DNA from: Burkholderiales bacterium
GTDB taxonomy: Bacteria > Pseudomonadota > Gammaproteobacteria > Burkholderiales > JAEUOS01
Length of the DNA: 64,000 bases
Reading direction: 5' to 3'
Assembly (NCBI GenBank): GCA_947473125.1
Contig: CANJDH010000003.1
Span: 1 to 64,000, forward strand
This document shows positions 49,784-58,638 of this stretch, in pieces. Each line of letters starts with the position of its first letter. The first letter of the stretch is position 1. A model generated the notes under the pieces. The model searched no databases. It had not been told where the DNA came from and saw only the letters and a program-made list of their open reading frames with translations. The position numbers and the translations under genes are program-made.

Positions 49784-51402
49784 AGTTCCACTGGCCCGGC
49801 ATTCAACATCGCGTCCTGCTGATTCGTGCGAACGGTGCAGATGCCTATGCCGCGCGGTTGGGTGGGGTTGTCAAGGAAGCCGCGTTCCGCATTGACGACA
49901 TGGAATTGTTCAAAGGCTATTGCCAAAGCCGCGCGCGCAGCAAGTTCACCGTTCTGGTCGACCTGGTGGAAGAGGATTTCAGGATTGAGACAATCCCGTT
50001 CGTGATGGGCCCGGCACGTACCCAACTGCTGGAGCGCAAATACGACCAGGCGTACCGGACCACCCAGTTTCGTGCCAGCGTGTCGTTGGGGCGCGAAGAC
50101 GCCAGCGCGCGATCTCCCGATTCGACGCGGCGCGACGAGATGGTTCTACTGATGGCATTGACGAACCAGCAGGCGATCACTCCCTGGCTGGAGGTCATGC
50201 ACGAGGAGCGTGCCCAGATCCGCGGTGTCCATTCAATCCCTACGGTTACCGGTTGGATCAACGACCACCTTGGTTCCGCCAACCAGAGTGCAATGTTCGT
50301 CACGTTGAATCGCTCCGGCCTGCGCCAGCTTTACATTGAAGGAGGGCGTCCGCGCTTCTCGCGTCTTGCATCGTTTGACGATGCGGAAGCAGGCAGCGCT
50401 GGGGAGCGCATCGCGAGCGAGATCGCGCGTACCGAGCAATACCTCGCGACATTGCGCTGGCTCCCTCGCGATGGCGGCCCGCTCCGAGTGGTGCTGGTTT
50501 GCCCTGCCGAAGTGCGTGCAAACTGGCAAATCGCATGCGTGAACACCGACAGGCTCGCTTACGAGCTACCTGACTTGGGCGTACTGACGCGCTCGTTCGG
50601 AATCCGCACTGAACGCGAAGATGCCGATAGCGTCGTGATGCACTCCGATGCGCTTTGGGCGGCAGGCGCTTTGCGTTTCTTGCCCACGATCAATTTTGCC
50701 CCGAGCTGGGCGCGCGAACACTACACCCACTGGCTCTGGCGCACCGGCATCATCGGCGCAGGCGCGGCATTGTGTGCCGTGGGTACGGCAACCGGCGCGG
50801 TGTTGCTGGGCCAGGCCAAGACGATCGATTTTGATGCTGATCGCCAAGCGGCAAATTCGGCGCGTGCCAATGCCGATTATCAGGTGCTAGCCCAGACTTT
50901 TCCGAAAACCGGCGTCACCCCGGAATACCTGAAAGGTGCGGTGCTGGCCCTGGATCCTTATGCGTTGCGACCATTGACACCGGAACCATTACTGATCCAA
51001 ATCAGCCAGGCGCTTCTCGCCGCCCCGGCGTTCGCGCTCACTAAAATTGACTGGCAGGTATCCGCCGTAGCCGACGCCGCTCCCAGTTCGACGCCGTTTC
51101 TGCGTCCCCGGCCCGCAGGTCCCGCCGGGGCCAAGGGGGCTGGGGCAAGTGACCGATTCGAAATCGTGATATTGACCGGCGCGCTTGTGGGGGAGAAGGC
51201 TGCCACGCCGCGCCGCAAGATCGCCGCAGCCCGCACTGCAATCGACGCACTGAAGCGAATTCCCGGCGCGGACGTAACGCCGATCCGACTTCCCCTGGAT
51301 GTTTCCCCGGTAGGCAATCTCAAGGGTGGTGACGTGGAAGAAGCCCTTGCCAAGGACGCCGATCCCGTGGTCATACGGATTGTCCGGAAGGTCGCCTCGT
51401 GA
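49780..51402 (+). CDS. Pilus alignment protein, MshI/GspL-like fusion
   Basis: The 540-aa product has a cytoplasmic region of about 325 residues that resembles an actin-like PilM/GspL fold (HRVLLIRANGADAYAARLGG near the start, GLRQLYIEGGRPRFSRL in the middle), one membrane helix (about residues 327-347) and a periplasmic part like PilN. It would link motor and platform to the periplasm. Sequence identity to named families cannot be judged here; position and architecture support MshI/PilM-PilN. Confidence 0.7.
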   Translation: MKFHWPGIQHRVLLIRANGADAYAARLGGVVKEAAFRIDDMELFKGYCQSRARSKFTVLVDLVEEDFRIETIPFVMGPARTQLLERKYDQAYRTTQFRASVSLGREDASARSPDSTRRDEMVLLMALTNQQAITPWLEVMHEERAQIRGVHSIPTVTGWINDHLGSANQSAMFVTLNRSGLRQLYIEGGRPRFSRLASFDDAEAGSAGERIASEIARTEQYLATLRWLPRDGGPLRVVLVCPAEVRANWQIACVNTDRLAYELPDLGVLTRSFGIRTEREDADSVVMHSDALWAAGALRFLPTINFAPSWAREHYTHWLWRTGIIGAGAALCAVGTATGAVLLGQAKTIDFDADRQAANSARANADYQVLAQTFPKTGVTPEYLKGAVLALDPYALRPLTPEPLLIQISQALLAAPAFALTKIDWQVSAVADAAPSSTPFLRPRPAGPAGAKGAGASDRFEIVILTGALVGEKAATPRRKIAAARTAIDALKRIPGADVTPIRLPLDVSPVGNLKGGDVEEALAKDADPVVIRIVRKVAS

Positions 51403-52118
51403 CGCCTGCCCAAACCCGCGATCTGGCCGTGGCGGCGGTGCTCTGCGCCGCACTGATAGCCGCTGGCGGAGTCGCGGCATTTGGCGGTGAGTGGTTCAAA
51501 AACGAAGCGGTCAAGCGCGAGCAGGCCATGCGCAGGCAGGCCCTGGAAGCCAGTAGTCGTTTGGCGCGAGCCAACGAAGAGCGCGAGCAAATCGGTGCTT
51601 ATATGCAGCGCTATCAGACCTACCTGCGCATCAAGGCCATCAGGCCCGGCGTTGGGGCCAGATCCGATCAGGACCCCGAGCAGGGTGAACGGCTCGACTG
51701 GATAGAGCGGATCGTCGAAGCTCGCGAGGCCCGGGCATTGCCGCGCATCGTCTATTCGATTGCGGCACGCAAACCCTACGACGGCCTGGTGGCGCCGGGG
51801 CCGGGCCTAAGTTTTTACGCCAGCCGCATGAAGCTGGAGCTCGGCTTGATGCACGAAGGTGATTTCATTGACTACTTGCGCCGCGTCGCCAACCCGCCGG
51901 CCGGCATCTTCCAGATCGAGCACTGCGCGCTGGAGAATCTCGGATCCGACAAACGGGCCAAAGGCAACCCGGGCACATTGGCAAAGCTTGGCCTTGCCAA
52001 TGGCGGGAAGGCGCCGCAAGTTCCGCAAGAAGCCAATCTTTCTGCCATTTGCGAGATCGACTGGATTACCCTGGTTGAAGATACGGCAACCGGAACTCCC
52101 GGAGGTACGGCCAAATGA
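51399..52118 (+). CDS. Pilus alignment protein, PilO/MshJ-like
   Basis: The 239-aa product has a short cytoplasmic start, one membrane helix (about residues 8-28), a coiled coil rich in Arg/Glu/Ala (VKREQAMRRQALEASSRLARANEER) and a periplasmic domain, the usual PilO/GspM layout. 4-nt overlaps with both neighbours suggest it is made together with the PilM/N-like and the next small exported protein as an alignment complex. Family assignment rests on architecture. Confidence 0.65.
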   Translation: MTPAQTRDLAVAAVLCAALIAAGGVAAFGGEWFKNEAVKREQAMRRQALEASSRLARANEEREQIGAYMQRYQTYLRIKAIRPGVGARSDQDPEQGERLDWIERIVEAREARALPRIVYSIAARKPYDGLVAPGPGLSFYASRMKLELGLMHEGDFIDYLRRVANPPAGIFQIEHCALENLGSDKRAKGNPGTLAKLGLANGGKAPQVPQEANLSAICEIDWITLVEDTATGTPGGTAK

Positions 52119-52633
52119 CCCCCCGCATGGCCCTCTGGTCAGCCGTCGTGACAATCGTCGGCTTGAGCAATGTCGCGGCGGCGCTCGCCCAGGAGGCACG
52201 CCTGGGGCGCCTCTTCTTTACTCCCGAAGAACGCCAGAAAATCAATGAAAAGCGCGGGGTCGTCAGCAACGTCAGTGCGGCACCACAGACCGTCATTGTC
52301 AATGGCATGGTGGTCCGGTCGGGGCAACCGCCGGTGTTGTTTATCGACGGCAAGGAATCGATCGGCGCGGCCAGCAACGCCAGCGCGGCGCGGCAGTTGG
52401 CGCGAGGGGTGCCGCTGAAAACCGAGAGCGGGCGCACGATTGACGCAAGACCCGGTCAAGTGATTGATCTGGCCAGCGGACGGGCGATCGAAAACTATCA
52501 ATTGGTCCCGGGCGTCGCCGAATCCGCGCCCAGGGAATCCTTACCCGGCGCGGGTACGGGTGTAGTGCCGCCAGCCCCTTCCGCAAGCGATCAAAGAAAC
52601 GCCAGCAACCGGCAGCAGGCGCCCATCAGGTAG
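52115..52633 (+). CDS. Small exported protein in PilP/MshK position
   Basis: The 172-aa product has a signal peptide (cleavage near AALA) and a conserved-looking LGRLFFTPEERQKINEKRG, then a central region with VIVNGMVVRSGQPPVLFIDG and a disordered Pro/Ser tail. The mature N-terminal motif recurs in proteins next to type IV pilus genes, as far as I recall, but I cannot name a family firmly. Position after the PilO-like gene suggests a link between alignment complex and secretin. Confidence 0.55.
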   Translation: MTPRMALWSAVVTIVGLSNVAAALAQEARLGRLFFTPEERQKINEKRGVVSNVSAAPQTVIVNGMVVRSGQPPVLFIDGKESIGAASNASAARQLARGVPLKTESGRTIDARPGQVIDLASGRAIENYQLVPGVAESAPRESLPGAGTGVVPPAPSASDQRNASNRQQAPIR

Positions 52634-52665
52634 GCGCACGGCCCTGACGAATTGACTTTGCACGT

Positions 52666-53943
52666 ATGAGTCGAGACCTCAACTTGTGTCGCTCTTCCCC
52701 ACCCGCCCGACGACAGCGCGGCGTCGTGCTGCTTGTGATCCTGCTGGTCACGATGGCATTCGGTGGATATTTTGGCGTGCGCGCGCTCAATGCGGCCGTG
52801 GCTCGTAGCGGCATCCATGAAATGGAGTCGGAGAAGATCCTCTCCCAAGCGCGGCAAGCGTTGCTTGCCTGGTCGGTCACCACCGACGACAGTTTGCCCT
52901 CGGCTACAGTCAGCGGCCTGTTCGGCATCCGCGCGTTTCGTCCTGGCAACCTGCCCTACCCCGACCTCGCGACCGGGCTCACCAGTACCACGCCTTCTGA
53001 TGGCGTTCGCGATATCGGATGCGCCAGAACCACCTGGGCCGGTAGCGGCACACTGCGCCCGATTACTGCCACCCTGACAAACACCCAGAAGACCGGGATC
53101 CGCTGTTTTGGCCGACTACCGGTGGCAACACTGGGCCTTGACGCCGTCGCTGGCAGCTCCGCTGACGTTTCCGGCAGGTGGCCGTGGTATATCGTGTCGG
53201 CCAACCTGGTCAACATCAACCAGGATTGCCCTGCCCGCCTCGATGGCACACTAACCAACACCGCACTTGCGACCGGCACCAACGCGTGTGGAAACATCAA
53301 CACGCCTACCGCGCCGTTTCAGTGGATCACGGTACTGGATGAGTACGGGGCCGTCATCTCCACGCGGGTAGCCGCGGTCGTGATTCTCCCCGGCCAAGTC
53401 ACGACCCGCCAACCCGGCAACGTGCGCCAGACGCGCTCGGCAACGGCGCTTCCCAGCGCCTTTCTCGACACCGTCGACAATGCCGCGTGCGTTGGAGGTC
53501 GGTGCGACAACGGCCGGCTCAACGCCACGCCTCTGACCTTCATCCAGTGCGTCAAACCCGCATCAACCGCCGGTGATGCGCGCTTCAGCGCCAACTACGC
53601 GTGCACCGACCGTCTCACCTACATCACCGTGGATGAGTTGTTTGCCTACGCCGCAAAGCGCATAGAACGTGAATTTACGGCCTGCCTGGCGGAGTTTGCC
53701 CAAAACAATGCGAACAAGTACCCATGGGCGGCGCTGGCCGGTAGCCCGTCGTCAGTCACGGTCGGGAACACCAGTGGCAGCTTTCCCTCCAACGACGCCA
53801 GCGCCAACCCGACTTGTGCGAATCAGCAGGTTTACTGGGGGGGTTGGCAGCGTGCCGCCACCTACACCGTTGCGCCAGACCAGAGCGCGGCGCAATTTTC
53901 ATTTGCATCCCTCGCCGGCAGACCTGCCGTTTCGGTGCCCTGA
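52666..53943 (+). CDS. PilX/GspK-like minor prepilin
   Basis: The 425-aa product has a basic leader ending RRQRG followed directly by VVLLVILLVTMAFGGYFGV, the type III signal layout of prepilins. Position +5 after the glycine is Val, not Glu, as in GspK and PilX-type minor pilins that cap the fibre. A region starting ILSQARQALLAWSVTTDD follows, then a large Cys-containing C-terminal domain. Its TGA overlaps the next ATG by one base. No clear ribosome site. Confidence 0.7.
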   Translation: MSRDLNLCRSSPPARRQRGVVLLVILLVTMAFGGYFGVRALNAAVARSGIHEMESEKILSQARQALLAWSVTTDDSLPSATVSGLFGIRAFRPGNLPYPDLATGLTSTTPSDGVRDIGCARTTWAGSGTLRPITATLTNTQKTGIRCFGRLPVATLGLDAVAGSSADVSGRWPWYIVSANLVNINQDCPARLDGTLTNTALATGTNACGNINTPTAPFQWITVLDEYGAVISTRVAAVVILPGQVTTRQPGNVRQTRSATALPSAFLDTVDNAACVGGRCDNGRLNATPLTFIQCVKPASTAGDARFSANYACTDRLTYITVDELFAYAAKRIEREFTACLAEFAQNNANKYPWAALAGSPSSVTVGNTSGSFPSNDASANPTCANQQVYWGGWQRAATYTVAPDQSAAQFSFASLAGRPAVSVP

Positions 53944-54833
53944 TGAGAACCAAAACCCACTTCCTTCGTACTGGCCAGCACGGATTCACCCTCGCGGAAA
54001 TCGCCATTGTCACCATGATTTTGGGATTGCTGGTCGTCGGCGTCCTTGGCTCGCTCTCCAATCAGGTCACCCAGGGGCGCATCACCCGCACCGAGCGGCA
54101 GCTGGAGGAAATCCGCGAATCGCTGCTCGGCTTCGCCGCCCGCACCGGATACTTGCCATGCCCCGACACCGATGGCGACGGCATCGAAAATGCGCCGAAC
54201 CGGGCAGTCGCGACGCCACTCGCCTGCGCCTCCATTGAAGGTTTTCTGCCCTGGGTCACCCTCGGCGTTTCCCAGACCGATGCCTGGGGCATTCGATTTC
54301 GCTATCGCATCAAGGATGAATTTGCGCGTGCCAGCGCCGCCAACTCTCCCGCCGTCGGTGGCCTCACACCAATCGCAGGATGTGTGGCGACGGCTGGCAC
54401 TACCGATCCCGCATCGACGGCCGACCCGAACAATTGCACCTTGGACATTCAGGACACCGGCGACATCCAGATCAATACGCGCGGCGGCGCTACCGGAAAG
54501 ACATTGATCACACAAGCCGGCGGCGACCGCGTTTCAGGCATCGGCGTCCCAGTGGTAATCATGTCGTTCGGGCCCAACGGCTTTGGTGGTGTCGACGCAT
54601 TCGGCAATGTGCGTCCGTTGCCGCCAGTATCGAATGTCGACGAGAACACCAATGTGACCACCCCAAAACCGGCATTCGTCCCGGTGTTCGTCGCACGAAC
54701 CAGCAAAGGCATTGACGCCGGCTGCAGCGAAACCGCGGCAACAGGAGCACTATGCGAATTCGATGACATCGTCACCTGGATTCCGACACCACTGCTCGTC
54801 AGCAAGTTGCTTCAGGCGAATCGCTTGCCCTGA
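53943..54833 (+). CDS. Minor prepilin with DTDGDG motif
   Basis: The 296-aa product has a class III prepilin leader ending QHG, then FTLAEIAIVTMILGLLVVGVLG with Glu at +5, so prepilin peptidase should process and methylate it. Soon after comes LLGFAARTGYLPCPDTDGDG, an aspartate-rich loop resembling Ca2+-binding sites, and a Cys-containing globular domain. The ORF-track start at 53814 is inside the upstream gene; ATG at 53943 fits the leader. Last gene of the long plus-strand run. Confidence 0.85.
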   Translation: MRTKTHFLRTGQHGFTLAEIAIVTMILGLLVVGVLGSLSNQVTQGRITRTERQLEEIRESLLGFAARTGYLPCPDTDGDGIENAPNRAVATPLACASIEGFLPWVTLGVSQTDAWGIRFRYRIKDEFARASAANSPAVGGLTPIAGCVATAGTTDPASTADPNNCTLDIQDTGDIQINTRGGATGKTLITQAGGDRVSGIGVPVVIMSFGPNGFGGVDAFGNVRPLPPVSNVDENTNVTTPKPAFVPVFVARTSKGIDAGCSETAATGALCEFDDIVTWIPTPLLVSKLLQANRLP

Positions 54834-54852
54834 CCTGCACACGCCACGAACT

Positions 54853-54899
54853 GACGTCCTTCGAAAACCGTTGGTAGCCAACGGTTTTCGAAGGACGTC
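54853..54899. terminator. Perfect 22-bp inverted repeat between convergent pilin and kinase genes
   Basis: GACGTCCTTCGAAAACCGTTGG, loop TAG, and the exact reverse complement. It lies 20 nt after the prepilin stop and about 110 nt from the kinase stop on the other strand. The position suits a bidirectional terminator or RNA-stabilising hairpin, but no T-tract follows on either strand. Confidence 0.6.
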
Positions 54900-55011
54900 C
54901 ACGAAGAGGCGCATGGATGGCCTCTTACAGGTTGCTACCTTGACCAGATTTTGCAGGCGTGACGCGCGCGGCGCGCGCCCAAACTCGGCGGCGACGATCG
55001 CCGGAGTCGCT

Positions 55012-56817
55012 TCAATCGGCGAGGGGCGCGTTGGTCAACACAATGCGCACTCCGCCAGGACGATTCTCGGCGATGGACAAGCGATAACCCAACTCAATGG
55101 CTTTGCTCGCAAGCTGGTAAAGGCCTATGCCCAACCCGTCGCGTGAAGCAACCGGCGCAATAAAAAGGCGCGCGGCCACCGAGGGCTCGATCTCCGCCCC
55201 ATCATCCTCAACCGCCAATTCGATCGAGCTCGCCTCGCATGTCAGGGAGACGCGTATCTGCAGGTCGACCTTGTTCGAGCGTTTGCGCAGCGCGTTGCTA
55301 ATCAGATTGTCTGCTGCGCTGTCGAATAAGGACTCAGCGATCGGCAAGTTGGTTTCGATGCCCGCAGAGTGAAACCGTATATCGTCGCGCTGATGCCTTT
55401 TGCGCATCGATATCCACCATGTTTGCAGGCGCAGCATACGCTGGCTGTCCGTGGAAGGTGCCTGCAGTTTGGTGATGGTGGCTCCAAGGCGCTGCGCTAT
55501 CGCAGGCAGCTGGCGCCCAATCAATTTGCGTACTTCGCCCTCACCTTCGACATAGTTGACCGCTTCGATGAGCCCGTTGAGTGATTGCAGCAGGTTCTTG
55601 ACATCATGCGTCAGGCGCGCGCCGGTTTCGTGCACCGCACGCAGGTAATTTTGTTGGACCAGTTTGGCTTCGCGCGCCTTGGCCCAATGAAACTCGGCAG
55701 CAAGACCGATCAGCAGCCGGAAATGCCATAAGAAGGCAGGCGACAACACCTCGCGGGTACGCAGCAGCACCTCGATTTCCCGGGACGAGTCATTGCCCTG
55801 CTCCTGGATCGCTATGCGCACCGCATCGCCCCCTTCGGTCGCGCCGAATCGCCCGTCCATTCCTGCGCCGCGCCACTCGGCTCCGGCAACAATCGCCAAC
55901 GCGCCCAGGGCACGCATTGCACCATTGAAAAAATCCGCAGGGTCCGTCTCTTCGCGGTGCAGAGCCGTCAGCTTGTCCAGCCACACTTCGTAAGGCAAAC
56001 CAAACGAAAGCAGGTAGCGTGACAGCAGCGCGGGCAACACGCCCGCGCCCGCGCCGCCCGCGCCGTCGCCCTGGTCAAAACGTGCCGAAAGCCACGAAAA
56101 GGCCAGCAGCAGGGAGCTGATGAATATCAGCGTGATCGCCATGCTTTCGAGGTAGCCGAGCTGACTTAACGCCATCAGGGAGATGCCAAAAAAAGTAACC
56201 AGCAGCAACAGACCAACGACCCAGGCGGTGTAAACCAGGTCGTAAGGAGCGCCCACGCCGGTCTCTGCAGTCTCTGCATCCCTTTTACCCCCGGCAGCCT
56301 GATCACCACGCCATGCCATTGCGCCCAGAACCAGAAGGGCCGCAGCCAGGCCCCGCGTCAGCCATTCACGCGCGATGGCTCCGGGCAAACCATTGCGCAG
56401 GTGCGCTGGCAATAGCGCCGGCACCACCAGCAGGAACAGCAACACCACCAAAAACCCCAGCGCAGCGAGGTAGAAGCGCCGCTCTGCGCGGGGGGCCAGC
56501 ATGGTGATGCGGCCGGCCGTCAGGCCTGTCAACAGTACGCTCCAGCCCAGCAGCACCCATGCGCTGAGCAATGCAGAGAGCAGTGCGCCGGAGATCGCGA
56601 TGCTGGCAATTTGCACAGTGGAAAGCTTGAGGCGCTGCGGGATCACCGGCTGCCACAGCAACACCGCGCCGATATGAGCAAAGAAGAACATGGGCCGCCA
56701 AACCGCATTGTCGTAGGCAGCCGGCGCAAACAGCAGCGCCAGAGCGAGCACCAGCGCACGATTGCGATAGCGATCAATCATGGGCGCGCCCAGAAGTGTG
56801 ACGTTATTGAGTTGCAT
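55012..56817 (-). CDS. Membrane sensor histidine kinase (PrsK-like)
   Basis: Probable sensor for the sigma-54 regulator at 40138. The N-terminal half holds about seven to eight hydrophobic segments, a middle region may be GAF-like, and the C-terminal third has the phospho-acceptor H-box LTHDVKNLLQSLN, N-box DNLISNAL, G1 DDGAEIE and G2 GLGIGLYQLASKA. The HDxKN H-box and multi-helix sensor resemble PrsK of PEP-CTERM loci. ATG at 56817 (MQLNNVTLLGAPM) is preferred over the track start at 56913. It is the only gene of the locus on minus, divergent from the permease. Confidence 0.85.
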   Translation of the reverse strand: MQLNNVTLLGAPMIDRYRNRALVLALALLFAPAAYDNAVWRPMFFFAHIGAVLLWQPVIPQRLKLSTVQIASIAISGALLSALLSAWVLLGWSVLLTGLTAGRITMLAPRAERRFYLAALGFLVVLLFLLVVPALLPAHLRNGLPGAIAREWLTRGLAAALLVLGAMAWRGDQAAGGKRDAETAETGVGAPYDLVYTAWVVGLLLLVTFFGISLMALSQLGYLESMAITLIFISSLLLAFSWLSARFDQGDGAGGAGAGVLPALLSRYLLSFGLPYEVWLDKLTALHREETDPADFFNGAMRALGALAIVAGAEWRGAGMDGRFGATEGGDAVRIAIQEQGNDSSREIEVLLRTREVLSPAFLWHFRLLIGLAAEFHWAKAREAKLVQQNYLRAVHETGARLTHDVKNLLQSLNGLIEAVNYVEGEGEVRKLIGRQLPAIAQRLGATITKLQAPSTDSQRMLRLQTWWISMRKRHQRDDIRFHSAGIETNLPIAESLFDSAADNLISNALRKRSNKVDLQIRVSLTCEASSIELAVEDDGAEIEPSVAARLFIAPVASRDGLGIGLYQLASKAIELGYRLSIAENRPGGVRIVLTNAPLAD

Positions 56818-56929
56818 GACGGTGCCAAGCATACCGCGCTGCGCGAATTCACGCGTCGCTCGCACCGAAAAGAGCAGGCTGCCGTTAAAATCCATCTGCA
56901 CGCTCACCGTCAACCGGAATCTTCAACCC

Positions 56930-57706
56930 ATGTCGTATTTGCCAGGCACATCGACCATCGCACGGTTTGCGCTCGTTGAGGCCCTCCGCGGCAAACTGGC
57001 GCTGGCGGTGGTTGCAGTGGCGGTGCTCGGGCTTGGGGTCGCGCTGTTTCTGGGGGAAATGGCGATTACCGAAGCGGCGCGCATCCAGGGCACGGCGCTG
57101 GCGGCATTCAACCGGATGGCGGCGGCCCTCCTGGTTGTCAGTTTTGTCATTTCGGGGATCAGCCGTGAGCAAGCCGACAAGGGCCTTGAGATGCTCCTTG
57201 CGCAGGCCATCCCGCGCGCCAGCTATGTGATCGGCAAATTGATCGGTTACACCTTGCTGGCATGGCTTGCGGCATTGGTGTTTTGCGCGCCCCTGCTGAT
57301 ATTCGCCCCAGCATTGAACGTCGCAGCGTGGGGCATATCGCTGGCGCTGGAACTTACTCTGGTGGCAGCGGCGGCACTGGCCTGCTCGCTGGTCATCGGA
57401 CAAAGCGCTCTGAGTATGCTGATGGTGGCCGCGTTCTATACGCTGAGCCGGGTAATGGCGAGCATTCTGGCCATCACATCAAGCCCGGTTGGATCGATCG
57501 GTTCGCCAAGCTTCAAGACCATGGGTTGGTTCATGGGCGGGTTGGCGGCGTTGCTACCGGGATTTGACCGTTTTGCCTCCGCAGCCTGGCTCTGGGAAGG
57601 CAGCGCCGTGTGGTCGCATCTACCTGCGCTCCTGATTCAGTTCGTGATCTACCTGCCGCTGCTCGCTGGGGTGGCGCTGTTCGACTTCTACCGAAAAGAC
57701 CTGTGA
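56930..57706 (+). CDS. ABC-2 type permease of the pilus locus (PilI-like by context)
   Basis: The 258-aa product has about six membrane helices, ISREQADKGLEMLLAQAIPRASYVIGKLIGY in the cytoplasmic loop region, and the layout of ABC-2 permeases such as NosY and PilI. The ATPase encoded at 39401 is the only unpaired ABC ATPase in the window, so I pair them. The track start at 56780 overlaps the divergent kinase; ATG at 56930 gives MSYLPGTSTIARFALVEAL. Its stop overlaps the next GTG (GTGA). Confidence 0.8.
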   Translation: MSYLPGTSTIARFALVEALRGKLALAVVAVAVLGLGVALFLGEMAITEAARIQGTALAAFNRMAAALLVVSFVISGISREQADKGLEMLLAQAIPRASYVIGKLIGYTLLAWLAALVFCAPLLIFAPALNVAAWGISLALELTLVAAAALACSLVIGQSALSMLMVAAFYTLSRVMASILAITSSPVGSIGSPSFKTMGWFMGGLAALLPGFDRFASAAWLWEGSAVWSHLPALLIQFVIYLPLLAGVALFDFYRKDL

Positions 57707-58449
57707 GTCGATTGTTACCGACTTGGCTGCGTCGGGACCAACGACGCCTTTCACTGGTGCCGATTCCGGTAGTGTTAATCCTGGCCTGCGCCCTGCTGTG
57801 GCAGACCATCTGGTCTGCGATGTATCCGCGCACGCACCCAGGCGCGGAAGACCTTACCGAGCCACCATCGGCAGCATCGATCCGCGTATCGAGCCTCGAC
57901 GAGTCGGTAGCCTATGCCAAGCTGATGAACCTGACCCTTCAGGCCCATGACAACCAGCCCGGGATCAGCCTGCCTTTTCGTCACCTCGATTACGTGCGCA
58001 TCGAAGCGTGGCTGGGACGCATACTCGAGCTGGACCCGACGGGGCAGTACCCGCTGCTCGCGGCCAGCCGCCTTTACGGAACCGTGGACGATCCGGTCCG
58101 CCAGCGGCGCATGCTCGATTTTGTGCAGCGCCAGTTTCTGGCCGATCCCAACCAGCGCTGGCAGTGGATGGCTCATGCCGCTTACGTGGCCCGTCACCAG
58201 TTGCGCGATCTGCCTCTGGCTGCGCGTTTCGCGGAATCGTTGCGCTTGCATGCCACCAGTCGGCAGGTGCCGGCCTGGGCGCGCCAAATGGAAATCTTCC
58301 TGCGTGCCGACATGAACGAATTTGACACCGCAAGGGTGCTGCTTGGCGCTCTTTTGGCGAGTGGGCAGGTAACCGACCCGTCGGAATACCGGTTCCTGGC
58401 CGGGCGCTTGACGGAGTTGGAGACTCGGAGAGGCCCCGCCGGAAAGTGA
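57703..58449 (+). CDS. Membrane-anchored helical protein of unknown family (PilG position)
   Basis: Starts with GTG in a GTGA overlap with the permease stop. The 248-aa product has a basic N-terminus, one membrane helix (about residues 18-36: LVPIPVVLILACALLWQTIW), and an all-helical C-terminal region (AWLGRILELDPTGQYPLLAASRLYG and on) that resembles a degenerate TPR solenoid. I do not recognise a family. In M. xanthus the third component beside ABC proteins PilH and PilI is PilG; the same position suggests an accessory part of the transporter, which is inference only. Confidence 0.7.
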   Translation: MSRLLPTWLRRDQRRLSLVPIPVVLILACALLWQTIWSAMYPRTHPGAEDLTEPPSAASIRVSSLDESVAYAKLMNLTLQAHDNQPGISLPFRHLDYVRIEAWLGRILELDPTGQYPLLAASRLYGTVDDPVRQRRMLDFVQRQFLADPNQRWQWMAHAAYVARHQLRDLPLAARFAESLRLHATSRQVPAWARQMEIFLRADMNEFDTARVLLGALLASGQVTDPSEYRFLAGRLTELETRRGPAGK

Positions 58450-58463
58450 CGGAGTTTCGTCAC
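58446..58463 (+). promoter_or_regulatory. Candidate activator site GTGACG-N6-CGTCAC upstream of the sigma-54 promoter
   Basis: Perfect 6-bp inverted repeat with 6-nt spacer, about 90-107 bp upstream of the sigma-54 -24 element, a normal distance for an enhancer-like site of an NtrC-type activator. It overlaps the stop codon of the upstream gene. Confidence 0.45.
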
Positions 58464-58552
58464 CTTTGACGCCGTTACGACATCGTACCTCCAGCTTAAC
58501 CTGGAATTTCGCGAAAAACTGGCCGTTTGGCGTTAAAATAGATATCAATGGT

Positions 58553-58569
58553 TTGGCACGCCGCTTGCA
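58553..58569 (+). promoter_or_regulatory. Sigma-54 (-24/-12) promoter of the pilin gene
   Basis: TTGGCACGCCGCTTGCA matches the consensus TGGCACG-N4-TTGCA, with GG and GC separated by exactly 10 nt. Predicted transcription start is about 58580, leaving a leader of about 58 nt before the pilin ATG. It fits the sigma-54 activator at 40138. Confidence 0.9.
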
Positions 58570-58638
58570 ATAGCAGTCTTAGAACACGTTTTATTCCTTT
58601 AGCCCATAGATAAGTATCACAGCCCAAGGGGGGTTAGC

